From contig NZ_JAIXTC010000015.1 in assembly GCF_027484365.1 (NCBI RefSeq), positions 62,001 to 126,000 on the forward strand: a stretch of 64,000 nt of DNA. Reading direction: 5' to 3'. The position numbers and the translations under genes were made by a program. The notes below the pieces were generated by a model that had not been told where the DNA came from, did not search any database, and was given only the letters and a program-made list of their open reading frames with translations. This document shows positions 1-14,617 of this stretch, one piece after another. This stretch comes from Brevundimonas sp. Its GTDB lineage: Bacteria; Pseudomonadota; Alphaproteobacteria; Caulobacterales; Caulobacteraceae. How positions within the stretch are numbered: the first letter of the stretch is position 1; every line of letters starts with the position of its first letter.

Positions 1-1396
1 CCCGCGAGAGGCGGTCAGCCATGGGCTGGGCTTCAGGGCCCTGGGCGCGGCTGCCGGTCGCCATGACGGTGTCGAGGGCCAGGGGGATGTCGTCGGTGTG
101 CATGGCCCCGCGACGGCCGCCGTCGATCGGGGAGGTCCAGTCGAGCTGATAGACCCAGGCCGGGCTTCCGGCTGCGGCGCGGGCCTCGGCCTCGATCACC
201 GCGCCGCGCCAGCTGCGGGCGGCCGTGGTGGCGGCGAAGAAGACGTCGGACGGGGAGTAGTCCGGATACATCCGCCGATAGGCGGCGATGACGGGTTCGG
301 GCGCGACATCGATGCGGAATTCGCGGTTGGTCATCTTCCCGGGCAGGTCGTCCCAGGTCAGGGCGAAATTGGCCGGATCGTTGCCGAGGAAGGCGCGGGT
401 CTCGTCGTGGGTGTTGCCGATGATCATCGGGATATGCGCCGACTGCGACGGGGCGTCGGGATAGAAGGGGTGGCGCATCAGGCTGCGGTTATCGAGCACC
501 GGGCCCCAGTAGAGACCGCCGAAGCCGAGCACCGGGTCGGTCGCCTCTGAGGCCTTCAGCAGGGTCTCGACCGGCAGGGTCGCGGCCTCGGCCGCCCGCT
601 CCTTCGGCAGGCCCAGGGCATCGAGCCAGGCCTCGGCCCGGCGGGTCGCGTTCCAGGGGCCGGAGGCGGTGACCTGCTGGCCGCTCATCGTGGCGGCGCG
701 ATGGAACAGGCCGGCGGCGGCCGGCGTCGCCATCATCGTCGCGATCTTGGCCCCGCCGCCGGACTGGCCGAAGACCATGATGCGGGAGGGATCGCCGCCG
801 AAGGCTTCGATGTTGTCGCGCACCCATTCCAGGGCGAGGTGCAGGTCGAGTTGTCCGGCGTTGCCGCTGTCGAGGAAGGGTGCGCCGGCGATGCGGGCCA
901 GGTAGGCATAGCCGAACAGGTTCAGCCGGTGGTTCACGGTCACCACGACCACGTCGTTGCGCCTCGCCAGCCTGGTCCCGTCATAGAGCGGGCTGGAGCC
1001 GGAGCCGTTCGAATAGGCGCCGCCGTGGATATAGACCATGACCGGCCGCCGCCCCCGATCGAGGCCGGGCGACCAGACATTGAGGAACAGGCAGTCCTCG
1101 GACTGGTTGGCTTCAGCCCCGCCCTGCGGGCTGGCCGGACCATAGGCGAAGGCGTCGGCGGGGGCGGTCCATGAGCTCGGACGGACGGGCTGCTGGAAGC
1201 GGCGCGGTCCGGTGTCGGCGCCGTAGCGCAGCCCCCGGAACACGGCGACGCCGCCGTCGGTCTGTCCGCGCACCGGGCCGTTGGTGGTGGCGACGACGGG
1301 ATGGTCGCCGTGCGCCCATGCGAAGGACGGGACGGTCGTCAGGGCGAGGCCGCCGGCCAGCAGGTTGCGACGGTTCAGCAGAAGTCCGGAATCCAA
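1..1396 (-). CDS. Type B carboxylesterase (para-nitrobenzyl-esterase-like), 3' end outside window
   Basis: Serine esterase of the alpha/beta-hydrolase type B family, probably exported. The reverse strand reads continuously from a TTG at 1396 to the window edge (about 465 codons), so the C-terminus is missing. Family marks are the conserved [10 protein letters not shown] segment, the oxyanion-hole motif YIHGGAY, and the nucleophile elbow GQSGGG in place of the commoner GESAGG. The N-terminus has a twin-arginine-like signal (NRRNLLAGG, then a hydrophobic stretch ending SFAWA). TTG is chosen because GGGGAA lies just upstream and because the only nearby ATG, in another frame, runs into a stop within 12 codons. 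It is divergent from malate synthase. The substrate cannot be inferred. Confidence 0.85.
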   Translation of the reverse strand, partial: MDSGLLLNRRNLLAGGLALTTVPSFAWAHGDHPVVATTNGPVRGQTDGGVAVFRGLRYGADTGPRRFQQPVRPSSWTAPADAFAYGPASPQGGAEANQSEDCLFLNVWSPGLDRGRRPVMVYIHGGAYSNGSGSSPLYDGTRLARRNDVVVVTVNHRLNLFGYAYLARIAGAPFLDSGNAGQLDLHLALEWVRDNIEAFGGDPSRIMVFGQSGGGAKIATMMATPAAAGLFHRAATMSGQQVTASGPWNATRRAEAWLDALGLPKERAAEAATLPVETLLKASEATDPVLGFGGLYWGPVLDNRSLMRHPFYPDAPSQSAHIPMIIGNTHDETRAFLGNDPANFALTWDDLPGKMTNREFRIDVAPEPVIAAYRRMYPDYSPSDVFFAATTAARSWRGAVIEAEARAAAGSPAWVYQLDWTSPIDGGRRGAMHTDDIPLALDTVMATGSRAQGPEAQPMADRLSR

Positions 1397-1553
1397 GGCG
1401 CGTTCCCCATTTTTCGCCAGACTAGGCCCGAGGCTGCGTCGCTGTCACCGGTGTCATCCGCATCGGCCCTTGCAGCCCCGCTGGCGGTCGGCTCTAGTGC
1501 GATCACGCATTGTTACAGGCCGCCTCCCCAGCCGGTCTGCGCAGGAGATCCGC

Positions 1554-3686
1554 ATGACCCATTCCGACCGCGCCGGCCTGTCCGTGGCCGCCGAACTGGC
1601 GCGCTTCATCGAAGACGATGTTCTGCCGGGGCTCGGTATGGGGGCAGACGATTTCTGGAGCGGGGTCGCCGGGGTGTTCACCCGGTTCACGCCGGAGAAC
1701 CGAAAGCTTCTGGCGCGGCGAGACGATCTGCAGGCGCGGATCGACGCCTGGTATCGCGACCGCAAGGGTCAGCCGCACGATCCGGCGGGGACCGAGAGCT
1801 TCCTGCGCGACATCGGCTATCTGGTGGATGCGCCCGCGCCCTTCTCGGTGACGACAGAGAAGGTCGATGACGAGCTGGCGCGGCTGGCCGGGCCGCAGCT
1901 GGTGGTGCCGATCCTGAATGCGCGCTTCCTGCTGAACGCGGCCAATGCGCGCTGGGGCAGTCTGTACGACGCCCTCTATGGCACCGACGCGCTCGGCGAG
2001 CTGCCGCCCGGCGGCCCCTATGACGCTGCGCGTGGCGCCCGGGTGGTGTCGCGGGCCAGGGCCTTCCTCGACGAGGCGGTCCCGCTGGCGACCGGATCGT
2101 ATTCACAGGTGACCGGCTGGTCGGTCGAGGCCGGGAAGCTGGTTCCCGGGCTGCAGGATCCGGGGCAGTTCGTCGGCTATCTCGGTGAGCCCTCGGCGCC
2201 GACCTCGATCCTGCTGGTCAACAACGGACTGCATATCGAACTGGTCATCGACCGGTCGAGCGCGATCGGGGCAAGCGATCCGGCGGGCCTGTCGGACGTG
2301 GTGCTGGAGAGCGCCCTGTCGACCATCTGCGACCTCGAGGATTCGGTCGCGGCGGTGGATGCCGAGGACAAGGTCGCGGCCTACCGCAACTGGCTGGGCC
2401 TCATGAAGGGCGACCTGTCGGCCAGTTTCCAGAAGGGCGGCCAGACCCTGCACCGGACGCTGGAGCCGGACCGGACCTTCACCGCGCCGGGAGGCGGAGT
2501 GGTGACCCTGAAGGGGCGGTCCCTGCTGTTCGTCAGGAACGTCGGCCATCTGATGACCAATCCGGCGATCCACCTGCCGGACGGGACCGAGGCGCCGGAA
2601 GGGATCCTCGACGCCATCGTGACGTCCCTGATCGCGATGTACGACCTTAAGGGTCTGGGCGGGTTCACGAACTCGGGCGCGGGCTCGGTCTATATCGTCA
2701 AGCCGAAGATGCACGGTCCGGACGAGGCGGCCTTCACCAACAAACTCTTCGATGCGGTCGAGGACCTGCTGGGTCTCGCGCGCCACACGATCAAGGTCGG
2801 GGTGATGGACGAGGAGCGCCGCACCTCGGCCAATCTGGCGGCCTGCATCCATGCCGTGAAGGACCGGATCGTCTTCATCAACACCGGCTTCCTCGACCGC
2901 ACCGGCGACGAGATCCATACGGCGATGCAGGCCGGGCCGGTGGTGCGCAAGGCCGACATCAAGTCCTCAAAATGGATCGCCGCCTATGAGGCGCGCAATG
3001 TCGCCATCGGCCTGTCATGTGGCCTCTCGGGCCGGGCCCAGATCGGCAAGGGGATGTGGGCCGCGCCCGACCGGATGGCCGACATGCTGGAGCAGAAAAT
3101 CGGTCATCCCCGGACCGGGGCGAACACGGCCTGGACGCCCTCGCCGACGGCGGCGACCCTGCACGCGCTCCACTATCACGCGGTCGATGTCTTCGCGGTC
3201 CAGAAGGATGTGGCGCAGCGCCCGACGCCGGGTCTGGAGGATCTGCTGACCCCGCCGCTTGCGAACGGCGCCAACTGGTCGGAACAGGAGGTCCGCGACG
3301 AGCTGGACAACAACGCCCAGGGCATCCTCGGCTATGTCGTGCGCTGGATCGACCAGGGCGTGGGATGTTCCAAGGTGCCCGACATCCACGACGTCGGCCT
3401 GATGGAGGACCGCGCGACCCTGCGGATCAGTTCGCAACACATCGCCAATTGGCTGCTGCACGGGGTCTGTACGGCGGCCCAGGTCGACGCCGCCTTCCTG
3501 CGGATGGCGGCCAAGGTCGACGGCCAGAATGCGGGCGACCCCCTGTACCGGCCGATGGCGACCGATCCGGACGGGTCGCTGGCCTATCAGGCGGCGCGGG
3601 CCCTGGTGTTCGAGGGGGTGGATCAGCCGAACGGCTATACGGAGCCGCTGCTGCATGCGTTCCGGCTGAAGGTGAAGGCGGGCTGA
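1554..3686 (+). CDS. glcB: Malate synthase G
   Basis: Condenses glyoxylate with acetyl-CoA to malate, the second step of the glyoxylate shunt; cytosolic. The 710-residue product matches the usual length of the monomeric G isoform (about 720) and aligns in character throughout, including the [15 protein letters not shown] region near residue 260 that carries acidic active-site residues, and the [11 protein letters not shown] segment. The reading frame is open further upstream to 1281, but the ATG at 1554 is preceded by AGGAG six bases away and gives the family N-terminus. No isocitrate lyase is nearby. The 158-bp gap to the divergent esterase presumably holds both promoters; I could not assign one with confidence. 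Confidence 0.95.
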   Translation: MTHSDRAGLSVAAELARFIEDDVLPGLGMGADDFWSGVAGVFTRFTPENRKLLARRDDLQARIDAWYRDRKGQPHDPAGTESFLRDIGYLVDAPAPFSVTTEKVDDELARLAGPQLVVPILNARFLLNAANARWGSLYDALYGTDALGELPPGGPYDAARGARVVSRARAFLDEAVPLATGSYSQVTGWSVEAGKLVPGLQDPGQFVGYLGEPSAPTSILLVNNGLHIELVIDRSSAIGASDPAGLSDVVLESALSTICDLEDSVAAVDAEDKVAAYRNWLGLMKGDLSASFQKGGQTLHRTLEPDRTFTAPGGGVVTLKGRSLLFVRNVGHLMTNPAIHLPDGTEAPEGILDAIVTSLIAMYDLKGLGGFTNSGAGSVYIVKPKMHGPDEAAFTNKLFDAVEDLLGLARHTIKVGVMDEERRTSANLAACIHAVKDRIVFINTGFLDRTGDEIHTAMQAGPVVRKADIKSSKWIAAYEARNVAIGLSCGLSGRAQIGKGMWAAPDRMADMLEQKIGHPRTGANTAWTPSPTAATLHALHYHAVDVFAVQKDVAQRPTPGLEDLLTPPLANGANWSEQEVRDELDNNAQGILGYVVRWIDQGVGCSKVPDIHDVGLMEDRATLRISSQHIANWLLHGVCTAAQVDAAFLRMAAKVDGQNAGDPLYRPMATDPDGSLAYQAARALVFEGVDQPNGYTEPLLHAFRLKVKAG

Positions 3687-3742
3687 TCCGGCCTTGTCCC
3701 CGCCGTGATCCGGGCGGAAGCTGAGCTTCCAGAGAGGAACAC

Positions 3743-4126
3743 ATGACCCGTGACCGATCCATCATCTGCGCTGTCGCAGGCGCGTTCCTCATGACCGCGT
3801 GCGCCGCGCCGGCATCCTCTTCGGAGCCGCAGAGCCAGGCTTCCGCCGTCGATCAGGTCGCGGGCCTCTGGTCCCTGCGCGGGCCGGGCGGGGCGCAGTG
3901 CAGCCTGTCTCTGGCCAATCTGGTGATCGACGGCGTCCGGCCGGTGCTTGCCGAAAACTGCGCCATTGCTGACGCGACCAAGGCCAGGAGCTGGCGCGCC
4001 ACGGCGAACGGGTTCGAGATCCTGACCGCCGACGGCGCCGTACTGATGGCCTTCCGCCGTACCGGCGAGGACGCCTTCGAGGCGACCTCGGGCGGCTTCA
4101 CCCTGAGCCGCGCGCCGCTTTCCTGA
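3743..4126 (+). CDS. AprI/Inh-type metalloprotease-inhibitor family lipoprotein
   Basis: Predicted 127-residue lipoprotein. The signal peptide ends in a lipobox (LMTAC, Cys about residue 19), followed by a low-complexity Ser/Ala/Gln linker. The globular part has the Inh pattern: a GLWSLRG opening, two cysteines that could form the family disulfide (GAQCSL and AENCAI), and a beta-rich end with a FTLSR-like strand. Characterised members bind and inhibit serralysin-type zinc proteases in the periplasm, but no serralysin is visible here. AGAGGAA sits upstream of the ATG. The next gene starts 66 bp downstream on the same strand. Family call is moderate; target unknown. Confidence 0.7.
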   Translation: MTRDRSIICAVAGAFLMTACAAPASSSEPQSQASAVDQVAGLWSLRGPGGAQCSLSLANLVIDGVRPVLAENCAIADATKARSWRATANGFEILTADGAVLMAFRRTGEDAFEATSGGFTLSRAPLS

Positions 4127-4192
4127 CACGATCGTAACTTGCGGCCCTGATAGCGGCGTGACAAGGTCGCTTGACTGTCAGAGGGGCTGCTC

Positions 4193-5074
4193 ATGCTTAC
4201 GATCAAGAATCTCGTCCACGTTTACGCCAACGGGACGCGGGCGCTGGATGATGTGTCCCTGAACGTGCCCAACGGCATGTTCGGCCTGCTGGGGCCCAAC
4301 GGCGCGGGCAAGTCGACCCTGATGCGGTCGATTGCGACGCTGCAGACCCCGACGTCCGGATCGATCGACTTCGACGGCATCGACGTGATCAAGGATCCGG
4401 AGAAGCTGCGTCGGACCCTCGGCTATCTGCCCCAGGACTTCGGCGTCTATCCGCGCGTGTCGGCCTGGGACATGCTGGATCACATGGCCGTGCTGAAGGG
4501 CATCGCCTCGGGCAGGGACCGCAAGCAGACTGTCGAGACCCTGCTGCAGCAGACCAATCTGTGGTCCGTGCGGAACAAGGCCATCGCCGGCTTCTCGGGC
4601 GGCATGCGCCAGCGGTTCGGCATCGCCCAGGCCCTGATCGGCAATCCGAAACTGATCATCGTCGACGAGCCCACCGCCGGTCTGGACCCCGAGGAGCGCA
4701 ACCGCTTCCTGAATCTGCTGGCCGAGATCGCGGACAATGTCGTCATCATCCTGTCGACCCACATCGTCGAGGACGTGGCCGATCTGTGCCCGCGCATGGC
4801 CGTGCTGGCCGGCGGCAAGATCCAGCTGGAGGGCGCGCCTGCCCACCTCATGGACCAGCTGAACGGTCGGGTCTGGAAGAAGACCATCGACAAGGAGGCG
4901 CTGGAGGATCACCGCGCCAAACACGAAGTCATTTCCACGCGTCTGTTCGCCGGCAAGACTGTGATCCACGTCCTGTCCGACCGTCGTCCGGGCGAGGGCT
5001 TCGAGCCCGTGCCGGGCGGCCTCGAGGATGTTTATTTCTCTACGCTCAGCGCCTCGCGCAAGGTCGCGGCGTAA
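4193..5074 (+). CDS. ABC transporter ATP-binding protein
   Basis: ATPase subunit, 293 residues, of an ABC-2-like transporter. Walker A GPNGAGKST is at about residues 34-42, the signature SGGMRQ at about 135, Walker B LIIVDEPTAGLD at about 154-165, and the H-loop STHIVED at about 189. The last roughly 80 residues form a C-terminal extension after the nucleotide-binding domain. AGAGGGG precedes the ATG. The stop is only 4 bp before the start of the fused permease/peptidase gene, so the two almost certainly form one transporter. This pairing resembles uncharacterised ABC-2/M1 systems of Bacteroidetes and Caulobacterales rather than a known drug or lipid exporter. Confidence 0.92.
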   Translation: MLTIKNLVHVYANGTRALDDVSLNVPNGMFGLLGPNGAGKSTLMRSIATLQTPTSGSIDFDGIDVIKDPEKLRRTLGYLPQDFGVYPRVSAWDMLDHMAVLKGIASGRDRKQTVETLLQQTNLWSVRNKAIAGFSGGMRQRFGIAQALIGNPKLIIVDEPTAGLDPEERNRFLNLLAEIADNVVIILSTHIVEDVADLCPRMAVLAGGKIQLEGAPAHLMDQLNGRVWKKTIDKEALEDHRAKHEVISTRLFAGKTVIHVLSDRRPGEGFEPVPGGLEDVYFSTLSASRKVAA

Positions 5075-5078
5075 GATC

Positions 5079-8000
5079 ATGTTCGGGAAAATCGCCGCCT
5101 TCGAATTCCGCTACCAGCTGCGCCAGCCGGCCTTCTGGGTCATCGCCATCATCTTCGGCCTGATGGGCTTCGGCCTTGTCGCCGCCTCGGACAACATCTC
5201 CATCGGCGCGGGCGGAAACGTCCACAAGAACGCGCCCTATGCCCTGGCGACCATCAACGCGACCATGTCGATGTTCTTCATGCTGGCGACGACGGCCATC
5301 GTCGCCAACGTGGTCGTGCGTGACGTCCAGACCGGCTTCGGGCCCATGGTCCTGTCCACGCGCATTACCAAGTTCGACTACCTCTATGGCCGGTTCGCGG
5401 GCGCCTTCCTGGCCACGGCCCTGTGCTTCCTCGTCATTACGCTCGGCATCATCGCTGGCACGGTCGCGCCCTGGGTCGACAAGGAGACGATCGGCGACTT
5501 CCGGCCGTGGGACTACCTGTACAACTACCTGGTCCTTGGTCTGCCGGGCGTCCTGCTGACCTCCGCCCTTTTCTTCGCCCTGGCGACGGTGACCCGCTCC
5601 ATGATGGCGACCTATGTCGGGGTGGTCGCCGTCTTCATCGCCTATCTGGCCGCGTCCGGCACCCTGGGAAGCCGGCCCGAGTTCGAGACCGCCATGGCCT
5701 GGGGCGAGCCTTTCGGCGCCGGCGCCTTCGGCCTGGCGACCAAATACTGGACTGCGGCGGAGCGGAATACGCTGAACGTGCCGCTGGAGGGGATCTTCCT
5801 GTGGAACCGGATCCTGTGGCTGGCGATCAGCGTCGCCATCCTGGGGGCCGCCTATGCCCTCTATCGTCCGGCGGTGCGCGGGGCGAAGGCGGGCAAGACC
5901 GACAAACTGCGCAAGATGGCCGAGGCCGCTGCCCCCGTTGCGACCGCGAACCGGCCGCTGGCCTCGCCGACCGAAGGCTTCGCCGCCGGCTGGGCCCGCC
6001 TGGCGTCGCGCACCGCCTTCGAGATGTCGCTGGTGTTCAAGAGCCCGGCCTATTTCGTTCTGATCCTGCTCGGCTTCGCCTTCGCCATCACCACCCTGCT
6101 GTTCATGGGCGAAATCTACGGTGCGCCCGTCCTGCTCGTCACCCGGATGGTGATCGACGGCCTGCAGGGCGCGTTCGGCCTGATCGCCATCATCGTGTCG
6201 ATCTACTACTCGGGCGAGCTGGTCTGGCGTGACCGCGAGCGCAAGGTCCATGAGATCATCGACGCCTCGTCGACCCCCGACTGGACCTTCCTGCTGCCCA
6301 AGACCCTGGCCCTGATCCTGGTGCTGGCCTCGATCCTGATCGCGGGCGTGGTGGCCGGGGTCGGGACCCAGATCTTCAAGGGCTACACCGACTTCGAGTT
6401 CGGCAAATACCTGGTCTGGTACGTCATTCCCGGGACGGTGAATTTCGCCCTGATCGCGGTCCTGGCCATCTTCGTGCAGTCGTTGTCGCCGAACAAGTTC
6501 GTCGGCTGGGCCATCATGGTCGTCTACATGATCTCGACGATCGTGGCGTCCAACCTGGGCTTCGACCACGTCCTGTACCGCTATGGGTCGGGCGTCGGGG
6601 TTCCGCTGTCGGACATCAACGGCAGGGGTGATTTCGCCGGCTTCGCGGCCTGGCTGGACGCCTACTGGACGATGGCCGCCATCGTCCTCCTGACCCTCGG
6701 CTACGCCCTGTGGCGTCGGGGAACCGAGACCCGGTTCATGCCCCGGCTGAAGCGTCTGCCGCACCGGCTGAAGGGGCCTGCGGGTGTCGTCCTCGGCCTG
6801 GCGGTGGTCGCCTTCGTCGGCCTGGGCGTGTTCGTCTACGTCAACACCAATGTGTGGAACGAGTACGTCAGCCAGGGCGATCAGGAAAAGCGGCAGGCCG
6901 AGTACGAGAAGACCCTGCTGCGGTTCGAGACCACGCCCCAGCCGACGCTGGTGGATGTGAAGCTGAATCTCGACCTGCATCCCCGCGCCCCGCGACTGGA
7001 GACGACCGGGACCTATGTGATCGAGAACCGCACCGGTGCGCCGCTGTCGGAAATGCACATGCGCTGGAACGACGATCTGGAGATGAAGACCCTGACCGTC
7101 CAGGGCGCGCGGATGGTCCGGGAATGGCCCGAGTTCGACTATCGCATCTATCGCTTCGACACGCCGATGGTGCCGGGCGAGCGCCGGACGGTCAGCTTCG
7201 ACACGGTGCTGGAGCAACGCGGCTTCAGGAACAGCGGCAATACGACCCGGATCGTCGACAACGGGACCTTCGTGAACAACATGGAGTTCGCGCCGATGAT
7301 CGGCATGGATCGCTCCGGCGTGCTGCAGGACCGGACCAAGCGCAGGAAGTTCGGCCTGCCGGCCGAGCTGCGTCCGGCGAAGCTGGAAGACATGACGGCG
7401 ACGCGGCGCAACTATATCGGCGCCGACTGGGTCACGGCCGACGTCACCGTCACCACCGACGCCGACCAGACGCCGCTGGCTCCGGGCCAGGTCCGCAGCG
7501 ACACGACCGCCGACGGTCGCCGCACGATTCGGTTCGTGACGGAGTCACCGGTGCTCTACTTCCTGTCGGTGCAATCGGCCCGCTACGAGATTGCGCGCCA
7601 GATGCACAACGGTGTGGAGATGGTCGTCTTCCATGACGCCCAGCACGGCCGCAACGTGCCCCGCATGATGACGGCGCTGGAAAACTCGCTCGACTATTTC
7701 CAGGCTAACTTCTCGCCCTATCAATTCCGTCAGGCACGGATCAGCGAGTTCCCCTACGGGTCGTTCGCCCAGTCGATGCCGAACACCTTCGCCTGGTCCG
7801 AGAACCTCGGCTTCATCGCCGACCTCAAGGACGAGACGAAGATCGACTACGTCACCTACATCGGGGCGCATGAGTTCGCGCACCAATGGTGGGCGCACCA
7901 GGTCGTGGGGGCGGACATGCAGGGCGCGACCCTGATGTCCGAGACCCTGGCCCAGTATTCGGCCCTGATGGTGATGCGGGAGATGTACGGGCCCGACAAG

Positions 8001-8654
8001 ATCCGCCGCTTCCTGAAGTTCGAACTGGACCGCTATCTGCGTTCGCGCGGCACCGAGCTGATCGAGGAGCTGCCGCTGAACCGGATGGAGAACCAGCAGT
8101 ATATCCACTACCGCAAGGGTGCGGTGGTCATGTACCTGCTGGCCGACCAGATCGGCGAGGCGAACGTGAACCGCGCGCTGTCGCAGTTCCTGGCCGCCCA
8201 CGCCTTCAAGAGTGCGCCCTACCCGCGCTCGGTCGACCTGATCGACCTGATCCGGGCCAATGCGCCGGCTGACAAACAGGCCCTGATCACCGACCTGTTC
8301 GAGAAGATCACCCTGTATGACGTCAAGACCACGGCGGCGACGGCGACCCAACGCCGTGACGGACGCTGGGATGTCACGCTCACGGTCGAGGCGCGCAAAC
8401 TCTACGCCGACGGCAAGGGTGAGGAGACGGAGAGCCCGCTGAACGAGACGTTCGACATCGGCCTGTTCTCGGCCGAGCCGGGCAAGGGCGCGTTCGATCA
8501 GAGCAATGTGCTGCTGTTCGAGCGGCGGCCGCTGCGATCGGGCGTGCAGACCTTCCGGTTCACGACGGCGACGAAGCCGACGTTCGCCGGGGCCGATCCC
8601 TACAACAAGTGGATCGACCGCAACTCCGACGACAATGTGCGGAAGGTGGATTAG
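5079..8654 (+). CDS. ABC transporter permease fused to an M1-family zinc aminopeptidase
   Basis: A 1191-residue fusion. About residues 1-590 are a multi-pass ABC-2 type permease in two repeats, each with several hydrophobic helices; the last helix (GVVLGLAVVAFVGLGVFVY) ends near residue 590. The rest is a gluzincin peptidase domain with HEFAH at residues 931-935, a second zinc ligand in SETLAQY (Glu about 955), and preceding beta-sandwich repeats. The predicted topology puts the peptidase outside the cytoplasmic membrane. The ATG at 5079 directly follows the ATPase stop; the frame is open 17 codons earlier but overlaps the ATPase. Function is unknown: it could process a peptide that it exports or imports. 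Confidence 0.9.
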   Translation: MFGKIAAFEFRYQLRQPAFWVIAIIFGLMGFGLVAASDNISIGAGGNVHKNAPYALATINATMSMFFMLATTAIVANVVVRDVQTGFGPMVLSTRITKFDYLYGRFAGAFLATALCFLVITLGIIAGTVAPWVDKETIGDFRPWDYLYNYLVLGLPGVLLTSALFFALATVTRSMMATYVGVVAVFIAYLAASGTLGSRPEFETAMAWGEPFGAGAFGLATKYWTAAERNTLNVPLEGIFLWNRILWLAISVAILGAAYALYRPAVRGAKAGKTDKLRKMAEAAAPVATANRPLASPTEGFAAGWARLASRTAFEMSLVFKSPAYFVLILLGFAFAITTLLFMGEIYGAPVLLVTRMVIDGLQGAFGLIAIIVSIYYSGELVWRDRERKVHEIIDASSTPDWTFLLPKTLALILVLASILIAGVVAGVGTQIFKGYTDFEFGKYLVWYVIPGTVNFALIAVLAIFVQSLSPNKFVGWAIMVVYMISTIVASNLGFDHVLYRYGSGVGVPLSDINGRGDFAGFAAWLDAYWTMAAIVLLTLGYALWRRGTETRFMPRLKRLPHRLKGPAGVVLGLAVVAFVGLGVFVYVNTNVWNEYVSQGDQEKRQAEYEKTLLRFETTPQPTLVDVKLNLDLHPRAPRLETTGTYVIENRTGAPLSEMHMRWNDDLEMKTLTVQGARMVREWPEFDYRIYRFDTPMVPGERRTVSFDTVLEQRGFRNSGNTTRIVDNGTFVNNMEFAPMIGMDRSGVLQDRTKRRKFGLPAELRPAKLEDMTATRRNYIGADWVTADVTVTTDADQTPLAPGQVRSDTTADGRRTIRFVTESPVLYFLSVQSARYEIARQMHNGVEMVVFHDAQHGRNVPRMMTALENSLDYFQANFSPYQFRQARISEFPYGSFAQSMPNTFAWSENLGFIADLKDETKIDYVTYIGAHEFAHQWWAHQVVGADMQGATLMSETLAQYSALMVMREMYGPDKIRRFLKFELDRYLRSRGTELIEELPLNRMENQQYIHYRKGAVVMYLLADQIGEANVNRALSQFLAAHAFKSAPYPRSVDLIDLIRANAPADKQALITDLFEKITLYDVKTTAATATQRRDGRWDVTLTVEARKLYADGKGEETESPLNETFDIGLFSAEPGKGAFDQSNVLLFERRPLRSGVQTFRFTTATKPTFAGADPYNKWIDRNSDDNVRKVD

Positions 8655-8665
8655 CGGCTTTGCAT

Positions 8666-8844
8666 CCCTCTCCCCTTGCGGGAGAGGGAGCCCGCGCACG
8701 GCGGCGGTAGCCGTCGTTCTGGCGCGGTCGGGTGAGGGGTGACGCGGGCTCTTGCCGTTGAGGCGGCGTGACCCCTCACCCTTTCGCGCAAGTCCACTCG
8801 CTGCGCTCGCGGGCGCTCAAGCCCTCTCCCGCAAGGGGAGAGGG
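8666..8844. repeat. Large composite palindromic intergenic repeat
   Basis: Occupies nearly the whole gap between the permease/peptidase stop (8654) and the amt stop (8856). The outer arms, 8666-8688 and 8822-8844, are exact 23-base reverse complements, and each is itself a hairpin (CCCTCTCC against GGAGAGGG). An inner imperfect pair, GGTGAGGGGTGACGC at 8731-8745 and its near complement at 8766-8780, continues the symmetry. A transcript from either strand would fold into a long cruciform. It lies between convergent genes and may act as a bidirectional terminator or RNA stabiliser. A related element occurs at 44483-44673. Confidence 0.85.
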
Positions 8845-8855
8845 ACGCGAACCAG

Positions 8856-10105
8856 TCAGTGAATGCTCTCGCCGTGTTCGGAGTAGTCGAGTCCCTCGAC
8901 CTCGCCGTCCTTGGTCGCACGAAGCCCGGTGGTGAATTTGCAGACCATCAGCACCAAGAACGTTCCGACCGCGCTCCAGGCGATGACGGCGGCGAGGCCG
9001 ATGATCTGTTTCACCACGTCCGCGCCCTCGGCCACGCCGTTGATGGCGGTGGTGGCGAAGACGCCGGTCAGGAGGGCGCCGACGATGCCGCCGACCCCGT
9101 GGATGCCGAAGGCGTCGAGGCTGTCGTCGTACTTCAGGGCATGCTTCAGCCAGACCGCGCCGGCGTAGCAGGCCGGGCCGCCGATCAGGCCGATCAGGAA
9201 GGCGCCCTTCGGATCGACGAAGCCGGCCGCAGGCGTGATGGCCACCAGGCCGCCGACGATGCCTGACAGTAGTCCCAGCAGGGTCGGGCGCTTCTTCTCG
9301 ATCCACTCGATGACCATCCAGCCGAGGGCGGCGGCTGCGGGTGCGATGATCGTGTTGAGGGCGGCGACCGCGGCGATGCCGTCGGCGGCCCAGGCCGAGC
9401 CCGCGTTGAAGCCCAGCCAGCCCACGAACAGCAGGCCCGTGCCGATGGCGGTGTAGGCGAGGTTGGCCGGGGCCATATTGTCCCGCCCGAAACCATGGCG
9501 CGGCCCCAGTACGAGGGCGCAGACCAGGCCGGCGACGCCCGCGTTGACGTGGACCACGGCGCCGCCCGCGAAGTCCAGCACGCCCCAGGAACCCAGGTAA
9601 CCGCCGCCCCAGACCTGATGGCAGATCGGCGCATAGACGATCAGGTGCCACAGACCAAAGAAGAGCAGGGATGCCGAGAACTTCATCCGCTCGGCGAAGG
9701 CCCCGGCGATCAGGGCGGGCGTGATGATGGCGAAGGTCAGCTGGTAGGCGATCCAGAGATATTCGGGCAGGCCGGGCGCGAGACTGTGCGCCGTGTTGAT
9801 GCGAACGCCGTCGAGGAAGACCGCCTGAAGCCCGCCGATGAAGTCGTTGGTCGCCGGGCCGGAGGTTCCGAACGACAGGCTGTAGCCGGCGACGAACCAC
9901 AGGACAGTCACCACCACCAGGGAGGCCGTCGAGGCGGCGATCGTGGCGATGATGTTCTTCTTGCGCACCATGCCGCCGTAAAACAGCGCCAGGCCGGGCA
10001 GGGTCATCATCAGCACGAAGGCCGTCGAGACCAGGATCCAGGCGGTCGCCGCGCCGTCAATGACGAGCGGCGCCTGGTGGGCGAGAAGGGCGGGCGCGGC
10101 GAGCG

Positions 10106-10109
<4 letters not shown>
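8856..10109 (-). CDS. amt: Ammonium transporter, Amt family (copy in the gltBD operon)
   Basis: Inner-membrane ammonium channel, 417 residues. Typical features are LALFYGGMVRKKN in the first helix, VWGGGYLG, the DFAGGAVVHVNAG segment with the first pore histidine, and DAFGIHGVGGIVGALLTG with the second. The ATG at 10109 overlaps the gltB stop as ATGA, so translation is coupled. Unlike the second copy (35665-37143) there is no signal peptide: the protein begins directly with the LLAHQAPL segment shared by both copies. No glnK/PII gene is adjacent. The frame is open upstream inside gltB but encodes nothing Amt-like there. Confidence 0.95.

Positions 10110-14613
<4,504 letters not shown>

Positions 14614-14617
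<4 letters not shown>

Noticed and set aside
5046..7217. A 723-codon open frame on the minus strand opposite the permease/peptidase gene
   Set aside because: Its translation is His/Gly/Asp-rich, repetitive and family-less, as expected from the antisense of GC-rich coding DNA; the plus-strand frame has clear domains.
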